25,000 bases of DNA from Sphaeroforma sirkka. Its lineage: Eukaryota; Opisthokonta; Ichthyosporea; Ichthyophonida. Both the position numbers and the translations under genes were made by a program. Numbering within the stretch: position 1 is the first letter of the stretch; every line of letters starts with the position of its first letter. Under the pieces are notes generated by a model. That model was not told where the DNA came from. It was given only the letters and a program-made list of their open reading frames with translations, and made no database searches. Location of the stretch: assembly GCA_001586965.3 (NCBI GenBank), contig LUCW03002355.1, positions 32,501-57,500 on the forward strand, given 5' to 3'. Positions 1-23,598 of the stretch are shown one piece after another.

Positions 1-302
1 ACCCACGTGGCCCACCTTCGAAAGGCCTATGCGTAGTCATACGCTCTGCGTTAAACGCCTCACGTCTTCAGGCGTAGTCCCATGCCACTACACATTGGCG
101 TCTGTGCGTGGCAGTGTACAGTTTGTTGGAACGCATATGCCACATCCGTATGTACTTGTAGGTAGCTCTGTATTTGTTCACACCCTTTTTGTTTGCATTG
201 GCATGCATACTTGCGCCACTTGGATATATGCGCCTGTTCCTGATGTTTTTTATATATAACTACTCACATGCAATCCGGCTGTCCCGCTTTAATCCGGTAC
301 AG
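1..302 (+). other. 3' part of an upstream AGC intron
   Basis: The first AGC exon in the window begins in phase 1, so coding sequence must lie upstream. A 76-codon open frame here (29-259) has no resemblance to the expected EF-hand segment and is Cys/Val/His-rich. I see no exon in this stretch. Confidence 0.6.
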
Positions 303-13135
<12,833 letters not shown>

Positions 13136-13560
13136 ACCAGGATTATAGCCCATTTGGAATCAAGGGGTTCTACTTTGTAATCCGCTGACCAGGTTGGCTA
13201 TAGCGCGAATAGACTGCTCATCGATAGGCTATAGGCACCATGGGGATGCGAGTATGGGCTGCGCAAGGTGCATGATCACAGTTGAGTAGGTATGATCTGA
13301 TGGTTTATTTTCCACAAACTTGGTTTTTGTTGCTAAATCAGGTTGAAAACGAAGAATCCAGTGAAAGTGAACCTAATATAGGTATTGATACGAGATTAGT
13401 GTCACTCGCCACGTGTGTGATGACCACGCACGTCCCATTCTGCCTGAGCACCACTACAACAGCCAGACACACTTCCTCGTACTCGTAGCACTTCTGTTCG
13501 CTCTGACAATATGTGGATACACCCAAAACACACATGCATGTGCCTTGATGGGGTTGTTAG
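13136..13560 (+). other. 3' flank of the AGC gene
   Basis: No clear gene. AATAAA-type signals are absent immediately after the stop; the first obvious one is at 14006, so the 3' UTR may extend well beyond this stretch. A 40-nt exon-like piece (13342-13381) lies between an AG and a GT but has no partner. Confidence 0.4.
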
Positions 13561-13570
13561 TGGTCAGCTG

Positions 13571-13624
13571 TATGCATCTATAAATAGAACTTTGGTGTAT
13601 GCATCTATAAATAGAATGCTGGGA
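13571..13624 (+). promoter_or_regulatory. Duplicated 27-bp unit with two TATAAATA boxes
   Basis: TATGCATCTATAAATAGAA occurs at 13571 and again at 13598. Each unit has a TATA-box-like TATAAATA (13579 and 13606). This could be a core promoter for a small downstream transcript, or chance within a 3' UTR. Confidence 0.35.
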
Positions 13625-13831
13625 CGGGCACAGAACGTCTCTGTCCTGATCTGGATGCCTGTTGTCCTCGAATGTCCAAGCCGAAGATCCATCCAATCCC
13701 TTCACGTCCAAGAATGTGAAATACACATACTTACTGTATGTTCACGTGTGTGCCTTGGATACCGGACAACTTAGTCACACGCGGAGCCTGTGCGTTAATC
13801 ACATACCATACAATTCCAAGCGTTCCTTCAG

Positions 13832-13914
13832 AGAGTATGGAAAAGGTTTGGACTGCCGCCATGAGGCAAGGTGTGAAGACCCCTATTCAATCTGCAGTAG
13901 CACCTGCAGCGTAG
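13832..13914 (+). CDS. Possible terminal exon of a small unrecognised gene
   Basis: After a pyrimidine-rich acceptor (CGTTCCTTCAG ending at 13831) one frame reads SMEKVWTAAMRQGVKTPIQS then AVAPAA and stops at 13912-13914. The composition looks protein-like, and an AATAAA lies 92 bp downstream. I could not place a convincing first exon, although an ATG at 13672 lies after the duplicated TATA boxes. The alternative is chance. Confidence 0.22.
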
Positions 13915-14005
13915 CTAGATTTAGCTCAAGTGGAGACTAGAGGCTATGAAACGCTCATCAGACCTGAAAGGTGGGGTGTTGTGTTTCATAGGGGGACTGC
14001 ACCTG

Positions 14006-14011
14006 AATAAA
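14006..14011 (+). terminator. AATAAA polyadenylation signal candidate
   Basis: GAATAAATAAG is the first strong hexamer downstream of the carrier gene and of the possible exon at 13832-13914. It may serve either. Confidence 0.35.
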
Positions 14012-14035
14012 TAAGCACTTCACAGGACACATATT

Positions 14036-14143
14036 GGGTTGGGAACTGAATTTAATCGGGTTGTGGACTGAAATAAATTGGTTTGTGGGCTGAATTAGAT
14101 TAGTTTGCGGACTAAAATTGAATGAGTATATAGACTGACTTTG
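14036..14143 (+). repeat. 22-bp tandem repeat, about five decayed copies
   Basis: Units begin at 14036, 14058, 14080, 14102 and 14125, on the pattern GGGTTGTGGACTGAAATAAATT. Divergence increases towards the last copy. Confidence 0.85.
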
Positions 14144-14146
14144 TTT

Positions 14147-14283
14147 GAGTTATAGTGTACAAGGGGGTGATTAAGTATGTTCTGACTGTAATGAGCTATC
14201 GTGTACTAGAGAGGGATTAAGTATGTTTTGACTGTAATGAGCTATCGTGTACAAGAGAGGGATTAAGTATGTTCTGAGTGTAG
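14147..14283 (+). repeat. 46-bp tandem repeat, three copies
   Basis: Copies begin at 14147, 14193 and 14239. They share GTGTACAAGAGAGGGATTAA followed by GTATGTTCTGA with small differences. They directly follow the 22-bp array. Confidence 0.92.
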
Positions 14284-18232
<3,949 letters not shown>

Positions 18233-18379
18233 TTATTACCTCATACGATTGCATTGCGATCTTCATTACTGTCTGTACATGCCATCAACGTGCTGTGCGT
18301 TGTGTTGCTGGATTCACTTACTAAATAGTTCGTTCTGATATGTGTCTATCATGTTGTCGTATTCTATTCATATCCCTGG

Positions 18380-18411
18380 CACTATATATTTTGGTACAGT
18401 ACCATATAAGA
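18380..18411 (+). promoter_or_regulatory. AT-rich TATA-like element with palindrome upstream of the small membrane gene
   Basis: CTATATATTT is followed by GGTACAGTACC, an 11-bp palindrome, about 100 bp before the proposed ATG at 18494. Only position and sequence suggest a promoter role. Confidence 0.25.
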
Positions 18412-18493
18412 CGTACACTCACTGTTGGTCAATTGCCGCTCAAAAATTTCAAAGTCAACGATGAGTTTTGTCGATAACTAATCTGCCTACGTG

Positions 18494-20461
18494 ATGGCTT
18501 ACAATGTTGAACTACATAGGGTGCGACAAAGAAGTATGCATATCCCAAGTACGTCTGGTCGCCTGCGGGGGGCTGGTGGTGCCATCCCTATCATTGGCGG
18601 TATGCCTATTATTTGGCTTGTAATTTTCTTTGTATCTGGCTTGTGAGTGTTACTTTTATCTCTATCATTGGTGGTATGTCTACATCTGGGATTGGGAGTG
18701 TCACTTTTGTCTCTATATATCCGTGGCATGACAAGGGTATGGCTTGTGATTGTTTCTCATGGTGTATTTGTGAATTTCGTTGCTGTTAAGGCCCTGAGTC
18801 TAGAGCTTACTTCCGAGTATTTCCTTGGTAACTTATCGATTTTTTATATCATATTTATACCATGAGTGGCTAGAATATATCTTGACTTGTGCGTGTTGCT
18901 CCTATCACTTCATTACCAATTGGAATATCCTGGAAGTTGCCTTGCGAGTGATTCTTGCAATACGTCCACAGCAACACCCACTATCGCCGACGGTGCGCAG
19001 TGCGTTTAGCTTGTAAAAGTTTCTTGTATTGGATCCAAACGATCAAACGTCATTCTTCCATAGGGTGTACGTACAAGTGTTATGCCTTAAGCTCGCCGTC
19101 ACCTGTGTGTTGCCATCGGCGCAGTTTATGTTCTGAGTGCAATTATGGAATGTGAGGCAGTCTGTATCGTTAATGCTATCAAAAGCAGGAATCCGTGGGT
19201 GCTGTAAGTGTATGCTCAAAAATGGTGATCTTGAAGGTTTTATCATAAAATTTGTATGCTATACTTAGTTTGTCTGCTTTGGTTCCCTTCGGTGTACTCT
19301 GACGCACTCGGGCTGTTATATACCCCGTATATGTATTTGCTTGTATGTCCATACTTCCGTCCAGGCACTACAGCACACCAATCAACTACTGGTGTATGAC
19401 TGACATATCATTCGTTAGAATCATCTCAACCGTCTACTATCCCGTACGGACTCATGTCGGTTATCACATCACCTGCAACTACTCTTATTTTGCATGGTGC
19501 AGTGTGTCATCCCGTTCCTTGAAATGTCACATGACATTCGACGACTCAAACTCGCTCATTGCACAAGTTTTGTCGTAGTCTCTTGTCGCTCAATCCATGA
19601 CTTGTCGCGTAGGTCCGATGGATACACACAGCCTCGTATACGTGATGTATACTATATATCACCTAGCCTTTCAGGGGTGATCGTGGATTTTTGCGTCTTG
19701 ACATATGCAGCCACGCAACCTTCTTCTAAGGAAGTCAATGCTTCCTGCTACTCATCGCATTAACTGTTCTCGTCGTACCTATCTACGCCACTCTCACGAC
19801 AGACGCAATACGGCAATTGCTGGAGTCACAATCTTAGCCATGCTCATCCCAATCATTCGATTCGGCGATCAACTCATTGTAAGTAAGGACCACGATGTGC
19901 AACCACACCGTAGAGTATAAATTGTACATTCACAAGAGGCTTTTGTGTTGCGTGTATCATCATGACCTATTTTTGTTGGCTGCTAAGTATTCGAAGCACA
20001 TCATCATTCATGATCTGTGTACGCCTGGTCTCTTCGCGTAATATATTTACATACATATATATATATATATGTGAGTTGTGAGGTATCAATATGCGTGACA
20101 TAGCTGATGATAGTCCAGTTGACGATTCCTTTCGTGTACTCCTTTTAGTATATAGAAATATGTTGCGATGAATGTGGCAAATAAAACAGTACGAATTCGC
20201 CCATCGATTTCTCAATACGGTTATTAAGATATCCTTCTGGTGTGTGACAACACAGTCAAGCACCTTTTATTAGAACTTATTTTTTGCACGCGAAAATAAA
20301 TAGTATACCTTTCCTCATATCATTTGAAACCAAGTACAACCCTAAACCTCCTATCTTTCTCGTCCATGCTATGACAGGAGGACCCTCAACGCGAATACCA
20401 AGCGGCTCGAGCGAAGGCTACCTACGACGCCATCGCAGCACGTGCAAGTAAGACTGAGTAG
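18494..20461 (+). CDS. Small predicted membrane protein, three exons, unknown function
   Basis: The proposed exons are 18494-18642, 19803-19878 and 20378-20461. Exon 1 starts at ATG 18494 (MAYNVELHRVRQRSMHIPST...) and ends with a hydrophobic run GGMPIIWLVIFFVSG before a GTGAGT donor (phase 2). Exon 2 enters in phase 2 after CGACAG, reads RNTAIAGVTILAMLIPIIRF then GDQLI, and ends phase 0 at a GTAAGT donor. Exon 3 follows ATGACAG and reads EDPQREYQAARAKATYDAIA then ARASKTE, TAG. An AATAAA follows 42 bases after the stop. This gives about 102 residues: a basic N-terminus, two hydrophobic segments and a charged helical tail. I do not recognise the family. The layout recalls small mitochondrial or ER membrane proteins, but that is only inference. 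The last two exons are the firmest part; an extra exon in the 1160-bp first intron is possible. Confidence 0.45.
18586..18715 (+). repeat. 74-bp tandem duplication over the exon 1 donor of the small gene
   Basis: CTATCATTGGCGGTATGCCT (ending in exon 1) recurs 74 bp later as CTATCATTGGTGGTATGTCT. GAGTGTTACTTTTATCTCTA recurs as GAGTGTCACTTTTGTCTCTA. The donor region itself is GTGAGTG in the first copy and GGGAGTG in the second. Confidence 0.75.
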
Positions 20462-20502
20462 TGTCTACTTCGTACATCCCGGTAGACGTTGGAATATCAA
20501 TC

Positions 20503-20508
20503 AATAAA
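20503..20508 (+). terminator. AATAAA polyadenylation signal
   Basis: AATAAA in CAATCAATAAATAG, 42 bases after the TAG at 20459-20461 of the small membrane gene. Confidence 0.5.
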
Positions 20509-21199
20509 TAGTCTCGGAACGAGATGGCTTTGCTTTCTTAATCAAAATCCGATTATTTCACACATGATAAGAAATCTGTGCAGGACTTCAATCGTGTTTT
20601 TAAGCCCAGGGCCCCATGTCGGAGACATGTTTCATAGGTGTATTTATGTTAAATAGGCTGAATAGGCTGTAGACTGTACATAGAGTTTAGAGAGTCTACA
20701 TTCTATTTATAACTCTACTCTCCACACCCCTAAATAAATAAACGGTCCTCTGGATTTGGGTCTCTGCTAAATTTTCGATTCCGTTGTAGAGAAACCTTGA
20801 TTTCCGCTCGAGAATCGAGAATTCGAGATCCTATCCAGGCTATCCAGATTCCATAGGGCTGTGATAAATACTGATAGAAAACAGCCCAGGTCCCAGGACT
20901 TTCCTACTCTAGCTTCCAGCTCCTACTCTCTACTAAATATAGCTCTACTCTAGTATTGTGTAGAGGCTCACTCTCTACTGTAGTAGAGTAGCTAATAAAT
21001 ATGTAGTAGTCTCTACAGACGCAGGAAAATTTTCCTACACACAAGAGGACAATATTTTTTACCAAACAAAAACGGGATTTGCAGTTTGACTTTGCAGTTT
21101 GCAGTTTTGCACCTGACCCTGCCAAGGCCTGCCTGGCCAGCCACAAGTCCACAACCCCACGGGCCCACTATAAAGTATATTTAATAGCGCATGTAATCC
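20509..21199. other. Non-coding region with CTCTAC/GTAGAG words
   Basis: CTCTACT and AGTAGAG words cluster at 20710-21020, including the short hairpin CTCTACTGTAGTAGAG near 20972. A GC-rich patch at 21112-21172 contains GCCAAGGCCTGCCTGGCCAG. No gene seen. Confidence 0.5.
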
Positions 21200-21202
21200 T
21201 TA

Positions 21203-21535
21203 GGCGGTTCGGATGTGCTATTTTGGTTTAGAGAACCTCCCCCCTAGATATTGGACTTTCGGCAATTTAACGACTTGTTAATTTGAGTTCGTTTTTCAGA
21301 CATTTGGTTCAATATTGACCAAAATATTTAACATACGTATATACATTTGTGAAGTGATGACTGTGCCCCTTGCCTAGCTTTTGGCAGAGACGAATTTTCT
21401 CTCGAAAAGGGCCGAGCAGGTTCCAATGAAAAAAAAACCGTACTAATGTTAGTCGTTAGCCCCCACCCACTTCCCTCCCCCTCGATGTTGGACCACAAAT
21501 GTCTTTAAAAACCAAAGTAGCACCTCCGAACCACC
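21203..21535. mobile_element. PIF/Harbinger-like MITE, 333 bp, with TTA target site duplication
   Basis: The left end (21203-21229) begins GGCGGTTCGGATGTGCTA. The reverse complement of the right end (21509-21535) begins GGTGGTTCGGAGGTGCTA. The arms agree at 24 of 27 positions, and both run on into TTTGGTTT. TTA flanks the element on both sides (21200-21202 and 21536-21538). A TWA target duplication and GG-starting inverted repeats are known hallmarks of PIF/Harbinger (Tourist-like) elements. The interior has no open reading frame of note, so it is non-autonomous. Confidence 0.72.
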
Positions 21536-21652
21536 TTACTAATGATTGATGTCTTTCAAAAAATAAAATCTTGATCCGATAAACGAAAGCACAACAGTTA
21601 AAAATGTGCGAACCAACGACTATGGTTTTGTACCTTTACTTATTACTATGTA

Positions 21653-21765
21653 TTTTTCGACGGTTGGCCCTTCGGGCTTTAGCATTCTCGTTTGTGTCAG
21701 CACACAGCTGTCGCCTGTCGGCGTCACTCGGCAGTCGGCGACTCGGCGACCGTCCTTTAAGTGAA
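21653..21765. other. GC-rich CGGCG-repeat patch with hairpin potential
   Basis: GCCCTTCGGGC forms a short perfect stem. It is followed by CGCCTGTCGGCGTCACTCGG and further GTCGGCGACTCGGCGACC repeats. GACGGT at 21660 is complementary to ACCGTC near 21750. No RNA family recognised. Confidence 0.4.
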
Positions 21766-21943
21766 GTCCAATGACCAATTTACAGTAGTATGTCTCTTTT
21801 GATTTTTACTAAAAGAAGCTATTTTTTTAAATAAATAAGTAAATTGTAGGAATAAAAGTAGAACGTTTTACTCTCACGGATTGATTGATATCTTTTCTTG
21901 AAACACTTTATCTAATATTTTGGCCTATGTACAAATCATACTC

Positions 21944-22010
21944 GCAGTGTGATGGTGTACTGGATAGAGCGCCTATTTCAATATTATTGGCCACGAAACC
22001 TTGACACAAA
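21944..22010 (+). mobile_element. tRNA-like box A, possible decayed SINE head
   Basis: TGGTGTACTGGATAGAGCG (21953-21971) is close to the tRNA/Pol III box A (TRGYNNAGTGGTTAGAGCG). A box B is only faintly suggested around 21998 (ACCTTGACAC versus GGTTCGAATCC). No cloverleaf can be drawn, so it is not a functional tRNA. A tRNA-derived SINE remnant is the likeliest reading. Confidence 0.3.
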
Positions 22011-23470
22011 TTAAACGTAAGAAGCAATTGATCAAAATGTATTTGAGACCTACCAATATACATAAATTTAAAACGTTGAAACGTAATGACTAATGAGTTC
22101 TGTGACGTTTGCCTAAGTAAGTCTCTAAGACTTGAGAGTCCCTGAACTTCTGAAGTGAATGACAGTTTATTATATTTTTTTTTATCAAAATTTAAGATGA
22201 CTATGACAGTGTAAATATTATGACATATTTATTAGTAGTCGATTTTTATTTATGCTGTCTGTACTCTGTCACTTGTGTTAGTGATTAGTCATGACTCATG
22301 GGTTATGACTGGGGTGAGTGGTCTGCAGTCTGCACGAGCCTGGCTGCCTGAGTCTGTAACTCTGCCTGTCTGGCACTCTGAGTCTGGGCCCCTGGGGCCA
22401 TGGGCTTGCGGGCTGGGGCCTGGCCTCTGGCCCTGGCCCTGTAGCTGGGAGCGTAGGACTCTGCGGCTGTCCGTGGAGTTGAGGACTTAAGGAATGTTGT
22501 GAACTTGTGCTATCACTATTGTGGGCAAAACCCCAGCATGGCCCAGAGAGGTAGAAAGTCAAAGACAGTTTGGAGTACAATAATAAAACACAATGCCTGT
22601 CCAATTGAATCACTGCATTCTGACCTCTGTTTCTTCCCGGTTTCCTGACAAATGGTTTTTTATACTGAAACTTGAAAGGCATAGATTTTGATGCGTTTGC
22701 GTTCAACTTTGAACGTTTTTGACACGTCTGTTGGTATGTACAGTTTGTACAATGTGTATGAGAACGAGATCCCCTCTCCCTATCTATATTCAATATGTAT
22801 TGTAAATACAGTAGCCTGATTTTGTAGCCCTCTAAAATATACAAATGTGTATACATCTCTTTATTACAGAAAATATCATAGTAATATTTATAGTAAATAT
22901 ATTTTGTCTTCTTCTTGATATTTACAAATTAGAAAATATTACTTTTTTATTTAAAAATACGTTAGCACAACAAAATATGTTTTTCTTTAAAAAAACAACC
23001 AAAAATTAATAATTAAAAACCCCCCATTATATCATTTGTATGTGAATATATCATAGCCCACTCTTGAAGGACAGGAGGAGTCTGGACTCTGAACTCTGGG
23101 ACTGGGAGCCTGGGCTGCCTCGGGCCTGGGTCCTGAAATCACAGCGGTCTACCGTCTACTGTCTACGGCTCTACGTCTCGCTCTCTCTTTACAGAGTAGT
23201 AGTCTACACTCTCCTACAGCAGCCCACGGGCACACCATACAATGCCATTGTATTTATATATATAAATAAGGAGGCCCCATAAATACGTATTTTTATATGG
23301 AGGACTGTTCACAAATGTGTATGTTATTAATAGGGGTGTAGTGTATAGTAGTGCTGCACAACGACAGTATTTACATGTTTAACGTGGGTGCTTCTTACTT
23401 GTCTGGAAGTAGAAGTATACAAAACAGTAAATGTTCCCTTTTTCATTTTCATACTCACAAACTGACTAAA
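22011..23470. other. AT-rich non-coding region with two GC-rich islands
   Basis: Islands at 22300-22480 and 23060-23230 are rich in CTGAGTCTGG, CCTGGG and TCTACG words and stand out from AT-rich surroundings. The open frames within them are Pro/Gly/Ser-biased and follow from composition. I see no gene. Confidence 0.5.
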
Positions 23471-23520
23471 GCATACAAGCTTGGGTGAAAACCCATTCGG
23501 CAATTGAACAATATATTTAC

Positions 23521-23595
23521 ACTCGCGTGTGGCTGCTTCATATACACTCGCGTGTGGCTACTTTGTATACACTCGCGTGTAGCTACTTAATATTC
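23521..23595 (+). promoter_or_regulatory. Three 25-bp tandem repeats directly upstream of the ATG
   Basis: Units begin at 23521, 23546 and 23571. Each starts ACTCGCGTGTGGCTACTT, with one base changed in the first and third copies, and each is preceded by an A/T-rich TATAC or TTTAC. The array ends 3 bp before the start codon at 23599. The 25-bp period is not a multiple of three, and the array lies upstream of the first ATG, so it is probably promoter or 5' UTR, not coding. Confidence 0.55.
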
Positions 23596-23598
23596 ACC

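Noticed and set aside
29-259. 76-codon open frame before the first carrier exon
   Set aside because: No similarity to the EF-hand segment expected there, and no donor in a phase that fits the next exon. Treated as intron.
13342-13381. 40-nt AG..GT-bounded piece reading VENEESSESEPNI
   Set aside because: No flanking exon with matching phase. A cryptic donor in the last codons of the carrier (GTAAAC at 13132) would join it in another frame and end at once.
19345-19763. Two overlapping plus-strand frames of 77 and 89 codons in the first intron of the small gene
   Set aside because: Ser/Cys/Tyr-rich, no motif, mutually overlapping. Intronic noise is more likely, although a hidden exon cannot be excluded.
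19742-19843. Alternative frame with a hydrophobic run (LLLIALTVLVVPIYATLTTD)
   Set aside because: It is protein-like but ends without a donor. The other frame joins in phase to the next exon and is preferred. Much of the hydrophobic run coincides with the pyrimidine tract before the acceptor.
22275-22856. Pro/Gly-rich open frames on both strands over the GC island
   Set aside because: Composition artefact of CCTGGG and CTGAGTCTG repeats; no start context, domain or splice support.
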